Shown: one piece after another, positions 1 through 7,692 of the stretch | How positions within the stretch are numbered: the first letter of the stretch is position 1 | Layout: each line of letters opens with the position of its first letter | NCBI GenBank assembly: GCA_003118195.1 | Contig: BEXV01002113.1 | Coordinates: forward strand, 55,981-66,756 | Direction: 5' to 3' | DNA: 10,776 nt | Source: Hemicentrotus pulcherrimus | Lineage: Eukaryota > Echinodermata > Echinoidea > Camarodonta > Strongylocentrotidae | The notes under the pieces: model-generated | The model's input: only the letters and a program-made list of their open reading frames with translations | Database searches by the model: none | What the model was told of the DNA's origin: nothing | Position numbers and translations under genes: made by a program

Positions 1-600
1 CCCCCCCCCCCCCCCCCCCCCCCCGCCCCTCTCTCTCCCTCTCTACCTAATATTCTTCTTTTCTGTTTGCTGTATACGTTTGCATTATGACATCAGGTAC
101 TCCCAAATTTATGCATTTTGCTTCAATTGAACATCTACTTAATTGTCAACACTCACAACATTTGTTTATCTTGGAGCACTGGCCAGTTCTGTTTAAAACA
201 TATTCATATTTCTTTATGTATGTGTTAATGTATACTGATGTTTTTTTGTATTCAGAACTGAAAATGAATAAAATAAATACAATAACAAGAATTGAAGACA
301 TGGTATTAATGTAACTCTTCCTCGTTTCCCTTCTTCTGTCGTCTTCCTTTCATTCATATTATTTCTTTTCCTTTCAATTCATTTTTTCTTTAATTAAACA
401 TTTCATGTTTCTTTCTTCCGTAGTTCGTTTTTCCCATATTCTTTATTTCTTCCATTAATTGTTTTTGCTTTTTGTTTAATTATGTGTCCATTAATTGATT
501 CTTCGTTTTTATTTCATTCCTTTTACTCTTGAGTCTTTCTATTCTTCCTTTTCTTTTCTATCTCATTTTTCATCCTATATTGACAACGTTTTAAACAAAA
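1..600. repeat. Low-complexity poly-C and pyrimidine-rich tract
   Basis: The window opens with 24 consecutive C residues, then a C/T microsatellite to about position 45. From about 315 to 580 the plus strand is strongly biased to T and C, with repeated TTTC, TTCC and CTTT words. I see no splice-bounded coding exon here. The short plus-strand reading frame at 87-314 has a composition typical of random AT-rich DNA. The bias could be a degraded polypyrimidine microsatellite. The C run can be polymorphic and hard to sequence accurately. Confidence 0.6.
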
Positions 601-689
601 AATACCTACTCGTGGAAGATGTGCTCTTTCGGCTTTATTCCCCTCTTTATTAAGATTTTCAATTATTGCTGCCAACTAGCTAGTAAGCC

Positions 690-900
690 CAATTAAGCGA
701 GAGCGAGCATATTACACATACAAACCATGTACAGCTAGCTAGCTACAGCTGTGCGTACGCACCGCGCGCACGCACCGACTATTTTTTCAGGAGCTAGGGA
801 GTCGTGTTGCAGTTTAAGACCTCAACAGGCTAGCTGCGCGCCCTGAGCTGGGCCGGCTGCTTAAGTGTTCTCGATCGTGTAGGTAGGTGCGTAAGATCTT
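690..900. promoter_or_regulatory. CpG-rich block, candidate promoter or 5' exon
   Basis: This stretch is much richer in G+C and CpG than its neighbours. It contains tandem CTAG words (GCTAGCTAGCTA near 733), GTGCGTACGCACCGCGCGCAC near 752-772, and a GC-rich segment with GCTGCGCGCCC and GGGCCGGC near 832-856. It ends in GTAGGTAGGTGCGTAAG near 880-896, which includes possible 5' splice-site sequences. A CpG-rich block upstream of a plus-strand exon series could hold a transcription start and non-coding first exon, but I see no TATA box or other decisive core-promoter element. It could equally be a fragment of a GC-rich repeat. Confidence 0.22.
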
Positions 901-2196
901 TCATTGATTCGTCTTTTTTCCCCATCAATTCGGCTTAATTGCAGAATACCCTACCACATTGTTAGTCTTCATATATTAGCCGTAGGTATAGATCGTGATT
1001 TTATCATTTGCGATAACGGTGATACAGGTATTAAAGATTGTATAATGCAAGTGTTTGAATTTATTTGGTGGATGAAAAGTTTAATTCTAAGCAGTTTTGT
1101 GCGTCATTGCAGCGCTGAATTTGGTGTGTTTGTCGCTAATTTGTAACAAATTTAGAAGGCTTTCTGATGGTATTTCATGCAAAATGTGTGTTATATTGAT
1201 AAGCACTGATTCTTGTCCTGACCTTTGTCTTGTATATTGTCTGTTATAGTCATTTAATAGATGAATTACCTGAATTCTAAGCACATTTCAGTAACACAAT
1301 ATGTCAATGTCCAGCCCGTTCATAATCATAGTCCCACACACGTATTAGTTTGTACCTTGTGCCCTCTCTAACACTGCTAGTCTGATTTCAGAGACCCTAT
1401 TAGTATTAGATATTTTAATCAACCGTACCCTGCCCGGTATCCGCCCAATAGGCAGTTTTTCTCAGATAACTTCTCTGAAAATGAATAATACAGGCGCTAA
1501 TTTATATGAATTTGTAGCCGAAATTATAGCGAATCCAACCATGCCATCTTACACTTAAACGTTTGTTCGTAGTGCGCCGTCTGCGTGAGGCATTTTCCTT
1601 GCCTATTTCTGCCTAGACTAGACCGAATTTTTCTGTCTCTTTCATTCGTTAGCCTCTTATTGGGGTAGGATCGGCTCTCTCTCTTTAGAGACGGAAGACG
1701 ACTATACGCATTCCCTTGATAACTCCATGGCCTTTTATGGCCATATTTTGATGCCCCGAAAATCCCCCCAAATGTCATTTTACTTCCTACTTTTTATTTT
1801 CTAAATTAGGCCTAAGGGTCTAGGCTATAATAAATCGGTTCCACTTACTAACTCGATTGAAATAATCTGTTTAATGGTCCCTTCTAAGGAAATTATGGGT
1901 CAAAATCGAAATCCATGTTGAAAATCTTGCAAGCCGTGTTAAACTCTCGCTGCCGAAGTCATCGAAATCAAACTCATCCCTTCTAGTCTACGCTGAAGGC
2001 AAAATGATAATGAAGGATAAACTGTGATAACGCCATTACGAACGTGTAGATGGCGCAGACCAGACAGATATTGACCTTGATCATGATAAATATGAATGAA
2101 AAAAGGTTTTTGGTTATGAAGATAACCATGATCAAGACTTATTTTCATAAAATTTCACAAAATGGCGCCTAGATGACGTCATCAGTAAAGGTCAAA
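901..2196. other. No gene recognised; small inverted repeats near its right end
   Basis: No frame gives a splice-bounded or family-like protein in this stretch; the short open frames on both strands look random. Near the right end a 10-bp perfect inverted repeat, CTTGATCATG (2076-2085) and CATGATCAAG (2127-2136), encloses a smaller hairpin, GGTTAT-GAAG-ATAACC (2112-2127). A 12-bp palindrome GATGACGTCATC follows at 2172-2183, just before the tandem duplication. These may be the edge of a transposable-element relic continuous with that duplication, but no complete terminal repeats could be defined. Confidence 0.5.
2172..2183. promoter_or_regulatory. CRE/ATF-like palindrome TGACGTCA
   Basis: The perfect palindrome GATGACGTCATC contains the full consensus cAMP-response element TGACGTCA at 2174-2181. 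CREB/ATF bZIP proteins are known to bind this octamer. Binding here is inference. The site sits beside a repeat, not at a recognised gene start, so it may simply be part of a mobile element. Confidence 0.25.
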
Positions 2197-2931
2197 GTTT
2201 TAAAAAATTCTGTGCTTTGTTCATATGCCTATACATGTGTGTGCCAAATTTTAAGACATTTGATTGAGCCATTTTCAAATTATCTTGCACACAAAAAAGT
2301 GGGTCGAAATAAGAAAAATAAACTAGATTTATAATACTTGTTTGGAACAAGTATAGGTGGGCTGAGCCATCCAAAAAATTGAAACAAAATAAAGGTTACA
2401 TTTGAGATAGCTTTTAGTTTCAGCTACAACATACCTGAAGTTCATCGTAAATGAAGCTAAAACAACGTAGATATTGTTCGCGAAAGACGGGTATGTAGAT
2501 TCAAGTTTTGAGAAAAAGTCATGTCCCATAGAGAATACACGCACAAAGTAAAAAATGGACATGCCTCCTTTAATCGCAGAAATACGGCATGATGCCTTTT
2601 TTCAAAATGAAGGACAGTAGTAACTGCATTTGTAGAAAATTGTCTCGGCTAGAACATATCAAAATTTGGAAGAAAACCGATCAATATTTACAGAGATACA
2701 ATCAATTTTCCATAAATATGCTGAATTCATAATATGCAAATAGGAATTTTGAGTTCGGAGGCCATTTTGATGTCATGAGTTAATTGAGGGTCAAATGAGA
2801 CATTAAATCATATCTCTGACTCATACTCTATCAAAATAAGAAAAAAACATTGGGGTTCCAGTTCCATCCCAAAGAGCTTCAATGAATTTTGTATAGGCAT
2901 GTTTTTGCCCATATATGCTATGTATTACTTA
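2197..2931. repeat. Tandem duplication, unit 1 (~735 bp)
   Basis: Unit 1 begins GTTTTAAAAAATTCTGTGC and ends TATGCTATGTATTACTTA, and is followed immediately by a second copy. By eye the two copies are roughly 96% identical, differing by scattered substitutions and a few small indels. The unit contains ATGCAAAT, an octamer-type word, near 2732. It has no protein-coding potential I can defend: minus-strand frames exist but are shifted between copies by indels. It may be a tandemly repeated, satellite-like sequence or a duplicated mobile-element fragment. Confidence 0.85.
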
Positions 2932-2932
2932 N
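2932..2932. other. Undetermined base (N) at the duplication junction
   Basis: The only ambiguous base in the window lies exactly between the two tandem units. This is what one expects where an assembler or consensus caller could not resolve a repeat boundary. The true copy number of the array could therefore differ from two. Confidence 0.9.
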
Positions 2933-3673
2933 GTTTTAAAAAATTCTGTGCTTTGTTCATATGCCTATACATGTACATGTGTGTGCCAAATTTTAAGACA
3001 TTTTATTGAGCCGTTTTCAAATTATCTTGCACACAAAAAAGTGGGTCGAAATAAGAAAAATAAACTAGATTTGTAATACTTGTTTGGAACAAGTATAGGT
3101 GGGCTGAGCCAACAAAAAATTGAGACAAAATAAAGGTTACATTTGAGATAGCTTTTAGTTTCAGCTACAACATACCTGAAGTTCAGCGTAAATGAGGCTA
3201 AAATGATGTAGATATTGTTCGCAAAAGACGGGTATGTAGATTTGAGTTTTGAGAAAAAGTCATGTCCCATAGAGAATACACGCAAAATGTAAAAAATGGA
3301 CATGCCTCCTTTAATCGCAGAAATATGGCATGATGCCTTTGTCAAAATGAAGGACAGTAGCAACTGCATTTGTAGAAAATTGTCTCGGCTAGAACATATC
3401 AAAATTTGGAAGAAAACCGATCAATATTTACAGAGATACAATCAGTTTTCCATAAATATGCTGACGTCATAATATGCAAATAGGAATTTTGAGTTCGGAG
3501 GCCATTTTGATGATGTCATGAGTTAATTGAGGGTCAAATGAGACATTAAATCATATCTCTGACTCATACTCTATCAAAATAAGAAACAAAATTGGGGTTC
3601 CACTTCCATCCCAAAGAGCTTCAATGGATTTTGTATAGGCATGTTTTTGCCCATATATGCTATGTATTACTTA
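2933..3673. repeat. Tandem duplication, unit 2 (~741 bp)
   Basis: Unit 2 is the second copy of the unit at 2197-2931, in the same orientation. It is about 6 bp longer, mainly because of an extra TACATG near its start and an extra GAT near 3510, partly offset by small deletions. At 3462-3469 it reads TGACGTCA where unit 1 reads TGAATTCA, so a consensus CRE-like palindrome exists in only one copy. A 126-codon minus-strand open frame spans 3022-3402 here but is frameshifted in unit 1, which argues against coding function. Confidence 0.85.
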
Positions 3674-4326
3674 AGCGTGCGCGCACGGAACTTTTATTAA
3701 ACGGTCGACCATTCCGTTATTAATAATCATAAAGAGACAAACATGGTATCAATTTGTTTTTAAATATATGTGGAATATTATGAAAGAACAAATAATGGCG
3801 ATTCTATGATGTGCAATGGTTTTACGCGTGAAAACGTGCTCGCATGTGCGTGTGTGCGATTTTTTATAAAATGCTTAGAATGGCCTATATGTACAATGAT
3901 TTTGAGACAATTTTGAGCATTTTAAAATTTTGCGCGCGGATCGACGCACGGACAACTGACATTACCTTTCCCTGTTAACAATCATGAGCATTTCCTAATT
4001 CAATTAATTGTCTCATTATATGATCGCTTCAGTAAAGTTTCCAAAGGAGATTTTTGTATCTCTCACATGTGCATTGTAAACAAAAATCCAGAGTGAGGCA
4101 GATCTTTTTTGCCAATGATTGTCCCACAAAATCTGGAATGCTAATGTCGGGTACTGTACATGTACATGTACCGTAAGTCCATTGACTGTGCTTTAACAGA
4201 AATCTTATTCATTATTTTGAAATTTAAAACAAGGGGAAGTGATGGAGCCAGAGAATGAGGGAGTCATTGGTGGGAAGTGAAACAGCATTAACTAAAGTTT
4301 CTCTTTTATCTTATATTTCTTTACAG
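3674..4326. other. Unassigned sequence upstream of the candidate exon
   Basis: No coding exon or complete mobile element is visible. CpG-containing words cluster in otherwise AT-rich DNA: GCGTGCGCGCACGG near 3675, ACGCGTGAAAACGTGCTCGC near 3823 and GCGCGCGGATCGACGCACGG near 3931. A TGTACATGTACATGTA palindromic run lies near 4156-4171. The right end forms the pyrimidine-rich 3' part of a possible intron, TATTTCTTTACAG, ending at 4326. Confidence 0.45.
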
Positions 4327-4356
4327 ATATGGATAATGTTAGAAATGAACCACTTG
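4327..4356 (+). CDS. Candidate short coding exon with possible start codon
   Basis: A 30-bp exon is proposed between a good acceptor (TTTCTTTACAG, ending at 4326) and a strong donor (GTAAGT at 4357). It contains an ATG at 4329-4331 with G at -3 and G at +4, a favourable context, and reads Met-Asp-Asn-Val-Arg-Asn-Glu-Pro-Leu with one base left over. That phase joins correctly to the exon at 5994, where G+TT makes Val and the frame continues into a UBA-like domain. It could be the first coding exon or an internal exon of a longer gene whose upstream exons I cannot see. Support is splice signals plus phase agreement only, because the peptide is too short for homology. Confidence 0.38.
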
Positions 4357-4415
4357 GTAAGTATTCTATGTGTGGAACAACTGTAAATAATAAAGAAGTG
4401 CTGAAGGTAACTCTT

Positions 4416-4425
4416 CCCCCCCCCC
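4416..4425. repeat. C10 homopolymer
   Basis: A run of ten C residues lies 60 bp downstream of the donor of the candidate exon, inside the proposed first coding intron. It is one of several C or G runs in the window. Confidence 0.8.
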
Positions 4426-4489
4426 ACACTCTCACAGATACATGTACACACATTGCTAATTGTCTGGAGCTGTGGGCTGTAAGTATATT

Positions 4490-4655
4490 AAGCAAATAAT
4501 TACCATTGGTGAAGGTGATAAACTATCACTTCCGAGGTGATCTGGATATAGCTATCTTTCCGAAGCGTATCTGAGGAAAGATAGCGTATACATTCTGATC
4601 GACAAGGTAGTGATAGTTTGCCATCGCCTGAAACCTAAAGGTGATTATTTGCCTT
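4490..4655. mobile_element. Foldback MITE-like element (166 bp)
   Basis: The sequence folds back on itself over almost its whole length. The outer arms begin AAGCAAATAAT and end ATTATTTGCCTT. Inner arms include AAACTATCAC against GTGATAGTTT, and a perfect 11-bp stem GCTATCTTTCC (4551-4561) with GGAAAGATAGC (4575-4585) around a 13-base loop. The element is flanked by ATATT on both sides (4485-4489 and 4656-4660), a plausible 5-bp target-site duplication. It has no coding capacity. It sits in the proposed intron between the exons at 4327 and 5994. The transposase family is not identifiable from the ends. Confidence 0.65.
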
Positions 4656-4859
4656 ATATTCCACATCTAACACAATTTAACTACAAAAAGAAAAGGACGT
4701 GTATGCATTTACATAAAAGACATCTAGGCCCAAATTCACACCAAAAAGTTTAAGTTTAACCCACCCCCTTGTGGGTACGGTGCGCGCATGTGTTTTCTTT
4801 AATTGCGCTTTATGATAATTGCGCGCTTAATTACGCCTGTTTTAGTGCGCTTTTGGATA

Positions 4860-4955
4860 ATCTTCAGTGAAAGTGCATTGCCCTGTGTAGATAGTACCTC
4901 TATCTTCAGTGAAAGTGTGTTGCACTGTGTAGATAGTAGTACTGTCTACACAGTG
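4860..4955. repeat. 42-bp-period direct repeat with inverted partial copy
   Basis: Two 37-bp copies (4860-4896 and 4902-4938) start ATCTTCAGTGAAAGTG, end CTGTGTAGATAGTA, and match at 34 of 37 positions. The end of the second copy is then repeated in inverted orientation: CACTGTGTAGATAGT (4923-4937) faces ACTGTCTACACAGTG (4941-4955) across a 3-base loop with one mismatch, forming a near-perfect hairpin. The block may belong to a larger mobile element spanning roughly 4656-5053, whose ends would be the inverted words ATATTCCACAT and ATGTGGAATAT. Confidence 0.7.
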
Positions 4956-5099
4956 TAACAAAATTTTTGCTTCTCCCATATGGGCGAACTATCTTTCATC
5001 ATGTGATTTACTTTTGACCATTTGTAGAGCAAGATTCTTAGTATGTGGAATATAAATATAAATATATAAGAGGGACATATGTAGTCAAAAAATGAGTCA

Positions 5100-5349
5100 T
5101 TAAAGGGACTGGGTAACATTGTTGAAGGTTGATGACAGAAATTGCTTAATTTTTGTATAAAATGTTACTTACTATATTCCTTCTACTGTACTAACCCTCT
5201 GACAGACAAAAAATCCTGAAAAAATTCTCAAACCACGAAGATATCTATGGTTTTCTTTGAAGGCGTCGATGTGAGGCACCCTCTAACAGTGATTAACAGT
5301 AAATTCTCCCACTAACTCTCATCTGAACAATGTTACCCAGTCCCTTTAA
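5100..5349. mobile_element. Inverted-repeat MITE with TTAA ends (~250 bp)
   Basis: The ends at 5100-5123 and 5326-5349 are perfect 24-bp inverted repeats; the left end starts TTAAAGGGACTGGGTAACAT. Both outer edges read TTAA. This is compatible with a piggyBac-type TTAA target duplication, or with a TA duplication typical of Tc1/mariner elements; the sequence alone does not separate the two. The interior has no transposase reading frame, so the element would be non-autonomous. It lies in the proposed intron upstream of the UBA-like exon. The perfect termini suggest fairly recent mobility. Confidence 0.82.
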
Positions 5350-5710
5350 GTAGACCTGATCATTAGCAAGATATTTGGATGTCCTGTTAAAGATTGAACA
5401 ATAGAATTACTGCCCTCTACAAACATTTGCAGGCAGAGGAAATAAAAGGCCTCCCAAGAAACGATAGGTTTAATCATTAGTCATTAATTTAATTAGTTAT
5501 ATTGTTTTGAATTTAGGGTTAGGGTAATACACAAGCTTTTATGAATTCCGGTTAATGTACCATTTACGGTTAAATATAGATATCCTGTTAACAATGTCTT
5601 ACTGAATCTGTAGTTTGCATTTGTTTTTTGATTTGTTGATTTATTATTAGTTTGTTAATTTCGATTTGTTTATTGTTTGTATTTTGAAATGTTAATAGTA
5701 AATCTTTTTT

Positions 5711-5779
5711 GTGCGCCTTGAGTGCCATTATAGGCAGATATGTGCGCTATACAAATCTTAAATTATTATTATAATAATT
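5711..5779 (+). mobile_element. SINE/LINE-type 3' tail, truncated at its 5' end
   Basis: GTGCGCCTTGAG followed about 20 bases later by TGTGCGCTATACAAAT and then an ATT-rich microsatellite matches the conserved 3' tail shared by many animal SINEs and partner non-LTR retrotransposons (the general form is GCGCCTTGAG...GCGCTATAWAAAT plus ATT repeats). That family-level knowledge is from memory, without a search. No tRNA-like A and B boxes or reverse-transcriptase frame precede it; the upstream 90 bp are T-rich and uninformative. It is probably a 5'-truncated insertion in the plus orientation. Confidence 0.6.
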
Positions 5780-5993
5780 GGGTCAATGGTATCAAAGTCA
5801 AATTCAACATCCTGTTAGCATTTCGTCATGTACACAGGTGTACAAACCTGAATTACAGTCCTTTGAATGCGTTCTTCAATTTTAAACTGCAGGTATCCAG
5901 GAGTATCCAACGGCTGCACAACGTTAACCAGTACAGGTCAGAATTAGACTAACAAAATCCCTCTCTTGGTCTCTGTTTGTCTCTCTCACTCAG

Positions 5994-6196
5994 TTGCTTC
6001 ACCAAGTGATGAAGATCCCATCATATTAGCAGCCAGAAGAATAGGCTTTCCAATCGGAAAGATAGAATTCGTCATTAAACAGTAATATGAAGAAACAGGA
6101 AGGCTGTTTCAGGCAATAGAACCTCTTCTTGACAGACTGAGAGTGGATCTCTTTCATGGAATCTTGACAGAGGCATTCAACTGTATATTGGAAACG
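5994..6196 (+). pseudogene. UBA-like (IAP-type) domain exon interrupted by an in-frame TAA
   Basis: A long pyrimidine tract and CAG acceptor ending at 5993 lead into an exon whose frame continues from the exon at 4327. It reads ASPSDEDPIILAARRIGF, then an amphipathic helix ending VIKQ, a TAA at 6083-6085, then YEETGRLFQAIEPLLDRL and further sequence to a GTAATT donor at 6197. The three-helix spacing, the IGF loop (usually MGF in UBA domains), and the pattern VI-x-x-(Q)-Y-x-x-TG-x-x-F-x-x-x-x-x-LL resemble the ubiquitin-binding UBA domain of IAP proteins such as XIAP. Ubiquitin binding is the known family role. TAA sits where CAA (Gln) would fit, so a single C-to-T change could explain the break. 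Otherwise the frame stays open, favouring recent inactivation, a stop polymorphism or a base error. A coincidental resemblance is possible but unlikely over about 40 residues. Confidence 0.5.
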
Positions 6197-6420
6197 GTAA
6201 TTGGAATGTGATACTTCAATATTGATTTTTACATAAATTTGTACAAAAATGTGATTTTCCTCTCCAAAACAACAACTTTAATTCTTACATTTTTGTTCTA
6301 TGCTTTACAGAAGGGGAGGAAAGTAAGAGGCAGGGGTGTGAAAAACTATTTTTCTTCAAATTGTTAAAAAAAAAAGGGCAGACACGTCTTCTTTTTAACA
6401 GCACTCCTGTTCATCCTCAG

Positions 6421-6459
6421 GCCTCCTCAACCATCTGCTACTGAGGATGACTTGTACAA
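6421..6459 (+). CDS. Candidate small exon (PPQPSATEDDLYK segment)
   Basis: A 39-bp stretch lies between the acceptor TTCATCCTCAG (ending at 6420) and the donor GTAAGG (6460). In the frame that joins the next candidate exon at 7129 it reads PPQPSATEDDLY and ends with AA, completed to Lys by the G at 7129. A Pro/Ser/acid-rich linker is plausible after a UBA domain. Its phase does not match the preferred end of the UBA-like exon (6196), which leaves no extra bases. Phase is restored if that exon ends at 6182 (donor GTATAT) and this exon begins at 6402 after TTTTTAACAG, or if the weak donor at 6208 is used. The join is therefore unresolved. Confidence 0.3.
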
Positions 6460-6599
6460 GTAAGGGAGGATGGGGATACTTGGAATATATATTCACACAT
6501 TTGGCCAATCCTGTGTATTCTCTGTATCACATATGTACTTCTTAGTACATGTACAAGGTTGTACATTGTTAGTTACCAATACGTAACACTTTTGTTTCT

Positions 6600-7050
6600 G
6601 CTGCCATAGAGATTTATTTTTCACTCACGACCCCAATTTTAAGCCATTTGACCGGTCCTTTTCACACTACCAATATTTTATTGAATGTGTGAATATGAAA
6701 AAATACATTTTTGACAGTTTTTGTCTCTTTTGATCTTAAAGTCACATAGAAGTCAGCTCTCATGGGAAATTCGACACCGTTCGGGTGTTTACCCAATAAC
6801 AGGTGTTGTCAATCAACCAGGGTTAGCCTCAAGTTTTATGACCATTAGACCTTATGTAATGCTTTGCTTTTCCTTTGCCCGAAGAATCTTCGACCATGCT
6901 CCGAAATACGAGGGGGTAATTCTTGATGGGCCAACGGGTTTGCTGTGTACAGATTTGTACTCCCATTAATGGTATTTCCACCAAGTCTGGAGTCACCGAA
7001 TTACGGCCTTCTGACTCCACATGGAAACTGACTACCCAATCCCTTTAAAA
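6600..7050. repeat. Probable repeat-derived block with a MITE-like right terminus
   Basis: From about 6720 to 7047 the base composition is clearly more GC-rich than the surrounding intron. Its right edge, TACCCAATCCCTTTA at 7033-7047, matches the terminus of the MITE at 5100-5349 (TACCCAGTCCCTTTA) at 14 of 15 positions. No matching left terminus was found, so the element would be truncated or a different family sharing this end. A hairpin TGGAGTCA (6988-6995) with TGACTCCA (7012-7019) lies near the right edge. Open frames on both strands here (6721-6969 plus, 6829-7020 minus) resemble no protein I know. Confidence 0.4.
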
Positions 7051-7128
7051 TTACTAATATTTTTTTACACAGTTTCTTGTATGTATGTTATCTGCAAATA
7101 ATTGTTCCCTTCTCTCACCTCTGTACAG

Positions 7129-7183
7129 GCAATGGATTAACTACTTTATACTCTCTAACTACGAGCTTTCAGGAAATACCAAG
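7129..7183 (+). CDS. Candidate 55-bp internal exon
   Basis: The exon is bounded by a good pyrimidine tract and acceptor (CACCTCTGTACAG, ending at 7128) and the donor GTAACC (7184). Taking the AA left by the exon at 6421-6459, it reads KQWINYFILSNYELSGNTK without a stop and ends in phase 0. That phase matches the open frame after the acceptor at 7692. Three consecutive candidate exons staying open in a compatible phase is modest evidence for a real transcript. The peptide matches no domain I recognise. Confidence 0.33.
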
Positions 7184-7692
7184 GTAACCTTTTGTTCTTA
7201 TTTTTAGTGAAATCTATTACTTGTAGTTGTACATTATAAAGTAATATATAATTGTTCATAAAATGTTAATGATTCAGATTCTTAAGAAGGTTCATTTGCT
7301 TGGTCTACAGCACAGATTTTCTGATCCAACAAAGTTATTTCCCTTATGGGTACAAACAATGTTGGGCTTCTAACGGTAAATACTAGCTGTGTATTTGAGA
7401 ATATTTGTCATACAGATACACTATAACCACCAAATGTTTTAGTGGTCAACATTCACAGACCAAAAATGGAGAAAAAAAATTATAATTTGTTAAATTTTCT
7501 TGTCTGAAAAGTAATTATCGATTTACAAAGTTATTGATTTGACCTTAAGCCAAAGTGTACTTTTAATATTTAAATCCTCCATGGCTTTCAATTGCTAAAA
7601 AATTATAATTGATTTGTTTTATAGATGTTTTCTGTGTCTCACTTGTTTCATTTTCTTCTCAGATTGATTCATGATTCTTACTCTTTCCTCAG

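Noticed and set aside
904..1146. 80-codon plus-strand open frame
   Set aside because: No family resemblance and random-like composition; its start lies in AT-rich DNA after the CpG block, with nothing to support translation.
3022..3402. 126-codon minus-strand open frame in tandem unit 2, partly matched in unit 1
   Set aside because: The frame is broken in unit 1 by small indels, base differences fall at all codon positions, and the peptide is a hydrophobic AT-rich translation with no domain. It shadows a repeat.
5515..5529. Telomere-like TTAGGGTTAGGG
   Set aside because: Only two units; chance is sufficient and there is no further array.
5893..5936. Possible exon between TGCAG and GTCAGA, beginning GIQEYPTAAQR in the phase left by exon 4327-4356
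   Set aside because: It hits TAA within 12 codons, is 44 bp long and would break the good phase join between 4327-4356 and 5994-6196.
6311..6322. 12-bp microexon AAGGGGAGGAAA between TTTACAG and GTAAGA
   Set aside because: It is in phase with the UBA-like exon, but a 12-base exon cannot be supported by sequence alone and it does not solve the phase problem with 6421-6459.
6721..6969. 82-codon plus-strand frame (SQLSWEIRHRSGVYPITG...)
   Set aside because: It lies in a block with a transposon-like edge, no domain is recognisable, and a minus-strand frame overlaps it; better explained as repeat sequence.
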